Positions 52,605 to 64,000 of a DNA stretch of 64,000 nt are shown one piece after another. Each line of letters begins with the position of its first letter. Position 1 is the stretch's first letter. The position numbers and the translations under genes are program-made. Source of the DNA: Orthonyx spaldingii (lineage: Eukaryota; Chordata; Aves; Passeriformes; Orthonychidae). The stretch covers positions 310,001 to 374,000 of the forward strand of contig VZTJ01001765.1 of NCBI GenBank assembly GCA_013397795.1, read 5' to 3'. The notes under the pieces are model-generated. The model had not been told where the DNA came from and did not search any database. It saw nothing but the letters and a program-made list of their open reading frames with translations.

Positions 52605-53899
52605 GTACTTCACTAGATAGACAAACCTGGGATCTGCAAGAAGCATGCCTATATTCTGCTACAGCATGACCAAATTCCACTGAGATCTTTTCCTAATCAT
52701 TGACCCTAAAATGACTTTCAAACATGCAAAACTATGTTGCAGCAAAAAAATATAACTTCATTAACAACAGAGAAATTACTCAGCACATTTAGAAAGACTT
52801 TTCCAAATCCAGAGCAATCAACTGCTGTATTTTAGAAGAAATTGTTTAGATTCAAGTAATTGGTGAGTATTGTGTCAATTGGTAAGAGGGACAACAATCA
52901 AGAGGTTTGAACAAAAGGCAAGCACTATTGCATTCCTGAAGCAACAAGACATGCTCCTCTACCCTAAAAAGCTACTAGAACTCTAAGAAAGCTGAAGGAA
53001 TAAAGCAACAAAAATGTACAACTGTCATCTGTTCTTTCTTATGGACAGTATTATACCATTGCATCTTACCATTTTTAAACTATTTTGATAAATGCCTTTA
53101 TAATTTTTCAAAAAATTACCACTTCAAAAATCTAAAACATGCCAAAGGCATACTTAGCATTGTAAGAAAAAGTTTTACATTTAACACATGCACATCTCTC
53201 AAAACTGTCTTTTGATATCTTCTCTCAGACTAACTCTAAAATTTTATGTAGAACTCTAAAATTCTGAGCAGAACAACGGGCTGTGTTTTTTAAATCAAAG
53301 CCCTTCATCTGTAGAGCACAGATCCAAATTCTCACAAAAAGCACCACAAGCAAGTTACAGTGTCCAAACTGTCTTTCACAGACTATGAATACATTTTTGA
53401 GGTCAATAATAGGTGCTTCTCTGACTGCACACTCTAGACCTGTTCTGTGCATTCAAGTTGTGCATGGCAGCACTACCCTATGATGGTAAAAAAAAAACCC
53501 AGCAAAATAAACCCAAACCTTTAAAACAGACTATAATGCAAAATGAACTTTATTTGTTCAGTCAGCCACCTGCATAGAACTGCAAGCTGCAATTCTTCTT
53601 GAAAAGCATCAGCTCCCTTTCACAAAACTACCTACAGCCTGACAATTTTAGGACAGCAAAATTTCTTACAAAGTAAGAACCAGACCAACTTCATTTTTAC
53701 TGAAGGGAAAAGCATACCTTGACAAGCAAGCTGAATTGATGGGATTCTGGAGAGCGATGTCCAAGTAAAAAATGCTGGAGGTTTTTTCGATAAAATGTTT
53801 ATTTTGAAAATAATTAAACCTGATGCCCATTGAATAATTGCTATCTACTATAAACTTTTCTTACCCATGCCTAGAGATCAAAACTGTAGTAGAATGATG
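52605..53899. other. Unique DNA, no gene recognised
   Basis: No repeat or gene was recognised in these 1.3 kb. Overlapping short open frames on both strands near 53225-53480 look random. Confidence 0.6.
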
Positions 53900-54220
53900 G
53901 TTATACACAGCACAGGAAGCTTATATTGCCAAAATCTCGAGGCCAAGACTGGAAACAAGGGAATGGACATCAAGAATACTGCCAAGCCTTCTATCCATTT
54001 ATTACTAAACTGGCAAGAATTTCTACTACTTGATGAAAATAAGGCTGAACTCTTTTACTTGCTTGCCAAAATTAGGGTGAAGTCTGTAGCAGAAGGCAAG
54101 AAGCCAGTATTTACAGATGGCCAATGTGCTGTGCAACCCTGTTCTGGTTAAGATCTGCATTTTCCTCTACAACCCTATCAAAGAATGATGATACAAACAG
54201 ACTGCACAAGCCAAGGTCTA
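53900..54220 (+). pseudogene. Fossil of an uncharacterised multi-copy protein family
   Basis: A 94-codon open frame (53867-54151) contains a segment that I recognise from memory as a conserved stretch in a large uncharacterised, transposon-like protein family of fish, cnidarians and other animals. Residues about 20-32 (YCQNLEAKTGNKG) match a segment that usually reads like YxxSLKxxTRxKRGKG. Residues 48-63 hold NWQEFLLLDENKAELF, where the family has NWQxFLRxDENKTELF. Residues 65-80 (LLAKI...VAEGK) follow as in the family. After the stop at 54149-54151 the same frame continues with a decayed RMMIQTDCTSQG, as if a short acidic motif had been deleted. The ATG is not a natural start. No flanking terminal repeats were found. 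It is dead. Confidence 0.55.
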
Positions 54221-56793
54221 CCCTAGAGCTCTGAAATGCAGAGCTAAAACAAATACAGTAGTTCAGGTTATTATTTATTTACAGGTATTTCAGATCACAT
54301 AAAACCTATGAGGGGCTGGGATTGCTGAACATACACAATGTACACACCAGTCAACACCACAGGCCTTTCTCTGCATCAAATGCCTAATAAGCATTTCACA
54401 TTTGGTGAGTTATGGCACAGATTCTGCCTTCATCTCTAAAGGCAAAAGAAGGCATGGAAGATGCAGGTGATACTTTTGACATCCATCATTGTTGCCCTAC
54501 TTTCTCACACTGATTTCACCTTTTTCTCCACTTTTGTTGAAAAGAATTTCATATTCAAATCAAATCTTTTGTTTGTGAAACACAGTTCCCAGGTTCAATT
54601 TTTCTAGCTGTTCTGCAGCCCAGAATACTTTATGTTTGGTACTCCTGATTTTTGACCCTGATACATGTCACTGTTTCTAAAAACTCATATATACTTTTAA
54701 CTCATAAATATTAATCAACATAAATGCTATTAAAACCAATCATAAGCAAGTAGCACAACTTGACAGCAGAGTAACACTGTATGAGAAATCAGCATACTAA
54801 GTAAATAAGACAAAAGAGTTTACAAATAGTTAGCTACTGAGTATTTTCAGACTTGTATCTAATTCTCAGTAGCTTTTAAAACATCAACAAAATCCTAGTG
54901 TAAGTCCTTTGCAGCTAATGTTACACCTCTGTTATTTGCACTGAATTCAGGAGGTGTATGTCTGTGATACTTTACCATTTAGGATGCAAATATACTGGCT
55001 GTTTGCTCTGTAGTCCTGCAATGCAGATCACTTGCATGCTCTGACCACTGACAATTACAAAGGCAAACATGTGCTGTTACTTTGCACTCTGCCAACTGTA
55101 TTCACTTGTTCCCTCACCACTTAAAACACAATCCTGTGAAGACGTACATATTCGTTTCCACTGAGAGCACCAATATGTTTAATTGAAGTTAATGGGAAAA
55201 TTCACAACAAAATGCTTAATATGTGTAAGTAATAAATCTTCACAAAGCTCTTCCACTTCTAAATTTAGAACATTTAAGTAGCATTTTTTTCTAGTGTAAA
55301 TATACTTATAACACTATTTAAGCATCTGTAAAACAAATTAGACATTGATAGTGCTTCCTACTTCTAAATATGATTTGCATTGCAATAGTATGTGGTGGTC
55401 CCAAGTTAGATTAGGATTTGTAGTCTAAAAAATAGACAAGACAAAGACAGAAAATTAAGCAAAAAGGGTTGTATTACATAAAAACTGAATAACGAGTGTG
55501 ATGTTTTGCATTTCTATTAATTTCAATGTAACAGTTGGTGTTTATTAGAAGACTCTTCTGCAAGGAGCTTAGAAAGCAACATATTAACATTCACCATTCA
55601 ATTCCTCCCAAGTTCTTGCATTCTATTTCTGTCTTTGGCACTGAGTATCCAGCCTATTCTTACAGAGAAAGACATCCAGTGATTCAGACAATCCTAGGAA
55701 AGTGAACCACATTCACAACTAAAGACTAAAGAAGTACAACTGTTTTCAACCTAATTTGTTAGACAATTCCTCCCTAGCTGCAAATTAATAACCCTGAACT
55801 TAAAAACTAAGACTACTAGTAAGACCATGTAGCTTTTAGTATCATTAAGAACAATGGAAAAGTCTCAGTTTTAGTAGCAATCAATATCAAATATATTTTA
55901 CAGAGCAAGAAAGTGTTTTCAAAATCTCAAAGAAACCAGTAGAAGCCCTAAATATTTGTCATTTGACAAATTATTTTTTCATACTTGGGCAAATATATGT
56001 GCTAATTTCCATAAAATTATGTAAAAATATAAAAGGCATATGCTACCTTGATTCTAAAAATGTCAAGCAAAGTCTTTTTACATCTACTGTACAAAAATTA
56101 ATTGATCACTACTACATACTATTACTATAAAGACTAAAAGTACAAATTTTATCCAAGCATAGGCTAACTTTGAAGAGATTGTAATGATATGTATAATTAA
56201 AACTACTAACCCATAATTTCATTTATGCCTCCTGCAACTTGCAGTATGAGAAGCAGTAACTAGTACAGAAGCTGTTTTGTATTATCTTATGTTAACCATG
56301 ACAGCCTGCAGAGCTGATTCCTATATGATTCTCTTTGTAAATGCCTCTACTGAGAAGTGCAACAATTTATTTCTACACTTTTCTAATTACTAACTGACTA
56401 TTAACTGGAAGGACTTTGCTTCTTATTGCAGGACACTTTAATTTCTTTAAGAGCCATTTGAAGTATTTTGAAAATGCAAATTTATATCATATGCCTCATA
56501 TTGAAGGCATCATGAGGTATTTAAACAACCCTCCAGCAGACTGAGCAAATGAATCTCAGGAAAAACTGTATCAATCCTTCCCCAGTATACTAGCAGATCT
56601 GCTGAAAACCTCGTGGTTTCTTTTACAGCTTCTGAAGTGTGATCAATGCAGAATTCAGACTTCCTGGCCTAAAGTTGCTGTAATTACCAGAAATATTCCC
56701 TTAAAAAAGCAACCAAACACTTCCTTTCAGAGTTATGTTACTTCAAAACTAGTAACTCTTGGTAAAAGTCTTCAAGGTGAAATAACATAATGT

Positions 56794-56831
56794 TAAAAAA
56801 AAAAATAAAAACAACCCCCCCACACACACAC
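56794..56831. repeat. Compound simple repeat A(n)-C(7)-(CA)n
   Basis: A run of A with one T is followed by AAAACAA, seven C and then five or six CA units. It is ordinary simple sequence. Confidence 0.8.
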
Positions 56832-57210
56832 TTAACTTTTACATGATGGTTTTATTTTCTTCAAGTGTTACTTTTATGTCTTGATCAGCTACTGACCCCA
56901 CCAACACTGATAAACTTTCAGCTCCCTGATATTATGAACATTAGTTATTATTAGGTGTTATGCCTTTAGCAAGTTGATTCTCAACAGTCTTTTTTAGGCT
57001 TGCCTTCTTACTTTTGCATTTAACTTGACAGTCTCTCTGATCTATTTTCCCTCTCTGCATTACATCCTTTTATTATTAACAACTTCCTTTCTCCTGAAGT
57101 TTCAACACGTCACCTTTAATTTTTTGGCCTTCTGATACTGTATCAAAGCCTGGGGAATCAGAGGAGTACTTTGTAGTTCTTGCAGAGTAGCGATTATGAT
57201 GGCTACTTAC

Positions 57211-57323
57211 CAGTTCCATTCTGGGGCAACCAGGAGTGCTTCACACCTTCACAGCTTGGTTTTCACCGATGGAAATGCAGGCACATAAGCTAAACGGGAG
57301 ATGCAAGGCACAGTAATGGCCTT
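57211..57323 (-). other. Weak candidate non-coding exon
   Basis: On the minus strand, AGATCAG (acceptor-like, after a T-rich GGTTTTGTCT stretch) precedes 113 bases that end at a perfect donor, CTG then GTAAGTAG (57203-57210). The interior is richer in G and C than the flanks and has two CpG. All three frames contain stops, so it could only be untranslated or long non-coding RNA. Chance is a serious alternative. Confidence 0.15.
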
Positions 57324-59903
57324 CTGATCTAGACAAAACCGAGACTAATACATTGCACCATTCAAAGAAGCTAGAGGTCAGCTAATTGATGCCTTTCCTT
57401 TTGCAGCCCACATTTCAGTTCTGAGTCTCATACAATGACTTTAAACAGATTGCACAGCATCACAAACCATTCAGCTGCTCTTTATGACTTCCCTTCAGCT
57501 AGCTGCCTCAATTTATATAGGCTGAGTCTGATTTTTTTGATTTTTTTCACCTTTTATGCAAGCTGAACTTGACTAAAAATTACAGAGTACACCTTCTGTA
57601 ATTGGCAAACCCTAAGTAAAATGTTATTTCTCCTCCTACAGTTCATCAAACTACTTCTTCCTAGAAGCACTCACTTTAGCATCTATAATTTTGGTCTTTG
57701 CTTTCTGCACCAATGCGATCTTAACTCAGACTGCATGGGAATAATCCAATTTCTTTTTACAACTACTTTTTCTGCATTTTTCCCCCAAGAGTAATTGTTG
57801 TGGGTGAGGGAGATTATGTGACTGAAATGGCAACATTATTGTTTAGGCTGGGTTAGGGAGAGGATAACAGATGTGAGCATGGGAGTGACTGGAAGAAGGT
57901 ATTATGATAAAGAAAGATGAAATGCAAGGTAAAAGCCTAATGTTGGTATAACTTGAATAAAGCAGAAAACATCATCACTCTTATTTAATGCTATGAACTT
58001 CTATAACACTTTTTTGAACACAGAAGGTTTTTTTAGATTTTCATCTACAGAGAATATGACATTATGAATAGCATATTAAGCAGCTCGTTGACATCTGCCA
58101 GCTGCCACTCAGTCTTTACCTAATTTTTGACCATTGACATTGCATGGAAAATAAAAGTTGAGTGTTATTTACAAAAATACATTGTTTTTCATAAAAACGA
58201 GAACAGTAAACTCAGAAAGTCATACAAATCTTGAGTCATTATTTAAAGTTTTAAAGTGCAATATGTTTGGTACAAAAAAGTGTCAGCAGTTCCGTATTTT
58301 GGCAACTTCAAGGAAAACACGTATATAACGAATTGTGCAAGAAGAAACAAGAGCTAGAACACACATAGTATAGTCCTGTATTTGCTCATTAAGTTTCTGT
58401 AAAATAACAATTAAAAAAGTATGCAATCCCAGAGCATAGTTTCTGATCCTTTACTACACAACCATAGACCAAATCTGACATTTAGTTTTGGAGGAAAAAA
58501 AAATTCAGCTGCTTACTTTCAGTTGTCTTGTGCTGGAGTACCCAATGAATTTTTTAATAGGAACCTTTTTTTAAAATTTAATTCTCACTGCTTGTGCAGA
58601 GACCTCATTGCCTCTTCCTTCATGATGCAACATCTTCTTATTCACAACCCATTGTTCCTTCTGATTTTATATTGGAAGCTGATGAGATGCATTCAGTTTC
58701 GGTCACATATCTTTGACAGTATCGTCCTGCAACTCAATGCCCTGTTCTAAAATAACAATTAACACAATGTGTCACAGAAATCAAGAGCTTAGCAGGACTG
58801 AAATAGGCAAGCCATTACTATGAAGAAACTAGATAACATATTGAATGCACACACTTACATCCTGCACCAATTTATTGCACTTCAGAAGAATGATTTTTTT
58901 CTGAACATGAACTGGCAGTAAGTTTGAAACATTTTGTACTGGTCACTGTCCAGTAGTAAATGATAGAAAATATTTATATGGTTTACATGATGTCCCAAAA
59001 AGAAAAAAATATATATTTGAATCCTCTACATTTCTACATTCAGTTCAGTTCATTCAGTAAACAGAATTTCCATGGGTGATGGAATAAATGAAGTGCCATT
59101 TGTCTGAGGAGGGATGAAGTCACACAGAAGTCTTTTCCTTGCTTGATATTCCCTCTACCTTTCCTTGCTGGATATTCTAGGCACCTATAGATGTCTAAAA
59201 TTTTCAATACTGCTATTCCTCTCTCAGATTTGATTGAAAATAACCAAAGAGCTCAAAAATAAGGTAAAAATTCCCTATTGCAAAAGACTTCCATAGGAAA
59301 CACAAACTGAAAAAAGGGAAGAAATGCTGCTAAGTAGACAAATAGCAAGACTTTTTTACAAATATATACATAAGTATATTATTTGAGGGCTCCTAATTGA
59401 TCAGAACATTACCTTTCAAACACTATAAAATGAAATTACGGCTACAAAAATGTTATAATTATAGAACTATAAATACATTATCTAAAGATCTACTGAATTT
59501 GACTAAAAAAAAATCCCAAAAAGATATGTCTTGTTTGTGTTGTAGTAAGAAGTTAAACTGAGACACAAGAAAGAGAAAAGCAAAAATGCTAAGTAACTAA
59601 CCCTAAAGCCTGTTACAACATGGTAGTACACCATATTGATTATAGTCAGTACTGTAATTATATTTTCCTACAGAACACAGAGAAAGACAGGAAAAAATAA
59701 CTGTTCTCTGACCCTGGACATGAGTTTTATTTTTCTAGTCTAAACAGAGAAATAGAAAATGAGTCACATGTACATTAAACTGATGCCTAAAGGATTTTTT
59801 GCTATTTCTTTTGTACCTTTTACACAGTTCTGTGTATCCACAAGTATTAACATGCATACTTGTACTTTGTTAAGTCTGATAATTCAGCATAGTTCCAAGG
59901 TTT

Positions 59904-60200
59904 TGTAGTTAGGAAACAAAACACCCTACTATCTTGAGGAGCCATGGCTCCTGCAGCAGAATGTGTTCTGTAAACTAGAAATTAGATCATCCAAGCCCCT
60001 TATTGGGCCACTTTGGTAGATATGCGCATGTATTAGGTCTATAAAATGTATACCGATCGACGGTGGGGTGCATGCATGCATGGTGGGCACCGCAATGCCT
60101 TTCACCTCGGCAAAGTGGTGCACCGGACGGGACTCCTATTAAAATACTGAGCTAATTAACCCCCAACCCTTCTACCGTGTCTGGTTTTTCATTCCCAAGA
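59904..60200 (+). mobile_element. LTR-like segment, possible solo LTR
   Basis: A 0.3-kb segment differs sharply from its surroundings: it holds about eight CpG, otherwise rare here, and a TATA-like CTATAAAATG at about 60038-60047. An ATTAAA poly(A)-type signal follows at 60138-60143, and a CTGAGCTAATTAACCCCCAACC-like pyrimidine-rich tail precedes TTTTTCA (60185-60191). This order (TATA, about 100 bp, poly(A) signal, C/T-rich U5) is that of a retroviral LTR read on the plus strand. A TG start at 59904 is a guess. TTCCAAG (left flank) and TTCCCAAG (right) are similar but not adjacent to the proposed ends. Family unknown. Confidence 0.45.
60069..60090. repeat. (TGCA)n palindromic run
   Basis: GGTGCATGCATGCATGGTG contains TGCATGCATGCA, a 12-base palindrome made of three TGCA units, lying inside the LTR-like segment between its TATA and poly(A) signals. 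Confidence 0.85.
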
Positions 60201-60903
60201 CCAGAAAAAGGCATCAAACCAAGACAGGACCATCCAATGAGAAGACTACTTATATTATTCACTTTACAAATGGCACGTTGGAAAATAGGAATTTATCCTA
60301 TTAGTGGAAACTGAAATAACAAGTTGAAATGCATGTTCAAATTTTTTCAGATGAAGAGGGAGTCTTCCCAGAAGGCAATATGCTCTTTCACATTAAAAAA
60401 CTGTGCATGGAAGAGCACTGACTTATTGACAGCTTGACTGAGATGCAATGAAATCAGACAAACATTGTTGTTAACTCATATTTCAGGCAACCAATTCAAG
60501 AGGCACAGGTTAACAAGCTGAGCTCACCAGGATTCCCTAGTTCCTGGTAAGTCCAATTTCCCACTACAGTCTGTCACACAATACTCATGTTAATCTGAAA
60601 CTGAGCTTCAGAAACGTACCCCTCCACACAGTGTCAGTAAACAAGCAAAGTTCCTCAAGCTACACCTCTACTGAAGATCAAAACAATGACATTTCCACAC
60701 CGCAAGTAAACTTTGACAGGTTAGCTGCCCAACAGAAAAAGAACCAGTATCAAGCACACTAAATAAAGCAAGTTATTGCACTTGCACTGTTACAGTGTTT
60801 CAAAAATGTTATCTCCAATATGCTTTCATTTGTGTTCTGCTCACATGAAATACTCTGTCAGTCATGAAGGAGACGTTCCTCTTCATGGTTTTGGTGCAAT
60901 TTT

Positions 60904-60941
60904 GGGGTTTTTTTTGTTGTTGTTTTGTTTTGTTTTGTTTT
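60904..60941 (+). repeat. (TTTTG)n-type simple repeat
   Basis: GGGTTTTTTTTGTTG is followed by several TTTTG units. It is ordinary simple sequence. Confidence 0.85.
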
Positions 60942-62837
60942 CTTCTTTTGAACCTGTGAAGTGAGTATTCTGTGCACAATGCACCTTGAAACAGAAATCC
61001 CACAATTAGCCTGCAGGCTACCTGGTCACAAAAAAACAAGCATGACCAAAACCATGCTGTTCCTGCGAAACTGCATCCTCTGAGTAATTTTCAATTGGAT
61101 TGGAATTGAATCAGTACACTCCCTCCACCAGAAGTATTCTTAACATATCAAGCCTGCTGCTAGGAAGGAGCTTGTCACAAAAATATTTCTTCCCTATAAA
61201 ATGTAGAATTCCAATACTTACAGACAGATGATTTTACTACATGTATAGAAAAGAATGCTTTGCAAAACTGGTATATATACTTCCAAAGAAAGGCCCCTTC
61301 TTTACTCACAGCAGATCCCCACCAATTAAACCTTAAAAATGTAACATTGCTTTACAGTTCAAATTTCTTTAGGAAGTTTTTGTGCTTCTCAAAATCAGTT
61401 ATTTTCATATGTCAGAGGTTGGAAGCCTCTGATACTCTGGGGTGATAGCCTTTTAAACTTATCATAGGAAATTATTTAAGCATGTATTTCTACCCACATA
61501 TTCTCTGCACTCATTCATTAAATACAGAGTCCTAATTTTGTAAGTGAAGACTGCAGAGACCTAAATATTCTTACCTACATTTCATTAATGTAAAAATAAG
61601 CAAGCTAGGTGAAGTCAGTCCCCTCTGTGCTCCATTTTCCAAATTGTGATTATTCCCACAGGCCAGTCAAGAAATAGTGATGTGTTAATAGCACACTCGA
61701 ATTAGCTATATTCAGATAATGGGAAGCTTGTAGGAAAACAGCATAGAAAGAAGATAAATACTCTAGTCCACCAGAAAATGTTATGGCTCTTGACTTGAAA
61801 TAGTTAGCTTTGTACTAGGTTCTTCTTCTTGTATTAGTAGTAATCTGTGTAATGGCAGTGCTCAGCTACCCTGTTTCCTAAGTGCAATATAAAGCTATAA
61901 CAAAAGGTTTTCTGCATTTGGTTTACAGTGTATGTAGATGAGTGTTAGAGATTTTGGGTTAAAATACAGCTAATCTGAACTAACAGATTTACAAAAACTT
62001 GTGCTACCTTATTAAGGTCAATTCAACTAATATTAACTGTACAGAGGATCCTCAAACATTTTCAGGACCCTTACATTCTGGGAAAATACAGAGCTGTCAA
62101 GAGTGGATCAGTATTTGCAGCATACCAAGGAGTTTTCATCTTAAGACTCGCCCCTTTCAATTATTGTGCTCAAATGAACTACATTTTCTTGACAAACTGA
62201 AACCAGTGTCAAAATAGGAACATTTAGCAAAGAGATCAAATGCTCTGCTACACAGAAGATTTAATAACAAATTTCCAAAATACATGCTGCAATTTCTAAT
62301 GGCCACTACAGTGGTAAACATGAAACAGTCTCTGAAAGTCCTGCCTAATTAAGTGGGCTATGAGTTTCTTAGAGGAAGTCCTTAGTATTTCTTCTGCTGT
62401 ATGAATCTGTTATATGGACAGATGTATAGAGATTATGCTGCTGAAGCTTTTTTCTGCTAAGTTTTTTTTTAAATTATACCGATTAAATAATTACTTTTCC
62501 ATTAATTCTCTTTTGATCTCCAGAACATCACTACTTTGTAGACTTTCTTCACTCCAATCTAGTATTTTTGAGCACAAGATTACTTATAAGAAAGTGCTTC
62601 TGTCCTTTCTTAAAATAGATTCTGAGTGGGAGCACATGCCATCATGATGCTGTAACTCATCAGGAAATTATGATGCAGTACTGTCTTATTCTAAAGGCAC
62701 CCACTAGCTAAGATATGGACAAGGTCACATCAGCACATTTTATGTTTTTCAGGACTATTTTCCTTATCAGATTAAAAGAAGTCCAGCAAACAAGCAAAAA
62801 CACAGTATGTTACTTCAAGAAGAAACAAACATAAAGC

Positions 62838-62937
62838 CACCACCAGCAAAAAACCCAACAAAACAAACCAACCAAAACCCCCAAAAACCAAACCAAACAA
62901 ACCAAACAAAAAAAAAAACAAAAAAAACCCACCAGAA
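62838..62937. repeat. A/C-only low-complexity tract with (AAACC)n and (CAAA)n
   Basis: About 100 bases consist almost entirely of A and C on the plus strand, in AAACC, CCAACC and CAAA units with a long A run near 62908. Minus-strand frames across it translate to Phe/Gly/Leu-rich low-complexity sequence and are not genes. Confidence 0.85.
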
Positions 62938-64000
62938 AACTTGACACCAATCACTTTGAGTAATTCCAATTTTGATTTTGCATAGAACCACCACGACCAA
63001 AAAAATTAGGATGGAAAATTATAATTGTGAAAAAACTAAGTGTACATAATTTTAAAATACAGTGAACTATCAAGGATTTATTTATCTAGGAAGGCAACAA
63101 ACTGAGGGGAGTAGAACTGATTTCAAATGTTTTTTTCTTTCTCCTTTTTTTTAATCAGATGGCATGTAAACAAGGGCGTGAGGAAGACTTCTGGGGAGAG
63201 TGCCCCAAAATGTTCTTCCTGCTTCCTACAATCTTAAAGTATACCCAAATAATTTTTGTTATTAGGAAGCACTGAAGAAGTCTCCATCAGAGAAGCCATG
63301 AAAGAAAAACTTCCTAAGTAAAACAGGCAGTTAGTTATTTTGATTTTCTTTAAAAAAATATTTGTTCTTATTTAATTTAAACAACTGAAAGGAAAATCTG
63401 GTTGTCCAGCAGCTTAATTCCTTCAAGTGTATTAATAAAGCATCCAGGCTGGGTGACCTCAGAACTTTCTGACTGTTAAGATACTTTTATTTAAATGGCA
63501 ACAAAAAACATTGCTCTTGCTATTACCATATTCAAACGCTTGATAAGCATGATGTTTTCTCATCATCTACATGGTATCTGAATTCTTGGCAGCATGCAAT
63601 TAAAGTATTTTTGCACACAAGCAAAATTCAGGCCCTCAAGTCCTATACAAAGTAATCTAACACCACAGAATTTCCCTAGAAACAGACATGATAAATGCAC
63701 TTAATTTTTCTGGTGGAAACTCTATTGAAGGCTAAAGCTCCACCAAGACACACTAAGAGGTTCATGTGCAAGGTAACACAGAGGTTACACCTGAGGCAAC
63801 AAACACATCCCTGTGAAAGGACAGTGGTGGGGACTGTGTGACACCCCTGCAAGGTACATGAGGGTCTACAAATGGCTTGGGACCACCAACCCAGCACTTT
63901 TCCTGTAGATACATACTGGATTGCAGCAACTACCACAGAGGCAAGGAACTTGGGTATAATTCCCTGTTATGGGGATTAAAAAGCATGTATTTATTTCCCA

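Larger units (their letters stand above)
54221..59903. other. Unique AT-rich DNA, no gene recognised
   Basis: No coding gene or mobile element was recognised. It contains a poly(A)/C7/(CA)n simple tract at about 56794-56831, a weak non-coding exon candidate at 57211-57323 (minus), and a 17-bp duplication (TTCCTTGCTTGATATTC, 59135-59151 and 59161-59177, one mismatch). A 109-codon frame at 58421-58750 has no recognisable content. Confidence 0.55.
60201..64000. other. Unique DNA with simple repeats, no gene recognised
   Basis: No gene or mobile element was recognised. Two simple tracts are listed at 60904-60941 and 62838-62937. A slightly GC-richer patch at about 63740-63900 has an 86-codon minus-strand frame that resembles nothing known. 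Confidence 0.55.

Noticed and set aside
62772..63000. Phe/Gly/Leu-rich minus-strand frames
   Set aside because: Translation of an A/C low-complexity tract.
1..64000. CRISPR array, tRNA, rRNA, bacterial operon or phage
   Set aside because: No regularly spaced repeats of CRISPR type, no tRNA cloverleaf signatures noticed, and the repeat content is that of a vertebrate nuclear genome.

Overview
The window reads as AT-rich, gene-poor vertebrate nuclear DNA, most likely from a bird and probably a neoavian or passerine species. The evidence is the repeat content. There are several CR1 LINE fragments whose 3' ends carry the avian-type ATTCTGTG repeats, and avian-style endogenous retrovirus LTRs, one of which begins TGTCCTGGTTTCACCTGGGA and ends GGGGTTAAACACCAACA. 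No CpG island, no multi-exon coding gene, no rRNA or tRNA and nothing bacterial was recognised. The longest open frames (up to 154 codons) resemble nothing I know and are what chance produces in 64 kb, so almost all of them are left out. The window is best seen as intergenic DNA or part of a very large intron.

Layout: 1-4.9 kb is unique sequence. At 4.94-6.04 kb on the minus strand lies a compact endogenous retroviral element: a 5' LTR, a primer-binding site of tRNA-Trp type, about 0.5 kb of non-coding interior, a polypurine tract and a 3' LTR, with no gag, pol or env. From 6.0 to 21.7 kb the sequence is unique except for a CR1 fragment (12.4-12.7 kb, minus). At 21.7-22.8 kb is a minus-strand CR1 3' end with reverse-transcriptase remnants, and at 24.8-25.5 kb a better preserved plus-strand CR1 3' end. 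From 25.5 to 50 kb the sequence is mostly unique, with a somewhat GC-richer block at 38.4-39.7 kb.

At 50.06-51.27 kb is an old, heavily decayed plus-strand CR1. It is followed at 51.60-52.60 kb by a solo LTR of about 1 kb with a candidate target-site duplication and an unexplained internal block. At 53.9-54.2 kb is a decayed protein-coding fossil that resembles an uncharacterised multi-copy family I know from memory in fish and invertebrate genomes. At 59.9-60.2 kb is a second LTR-like, CpG-rich segment. The rest to 64 kb is unique sequence with some simple repeats.

No set of genes works together here. The content is a record of transposon and retrovirus insertions of different ages. The leads most worth checking are the fossil at 53.9 kb, the coding-free provirus at 5 kb, the composite LTR at 52 kb and a few weak candidate exons.
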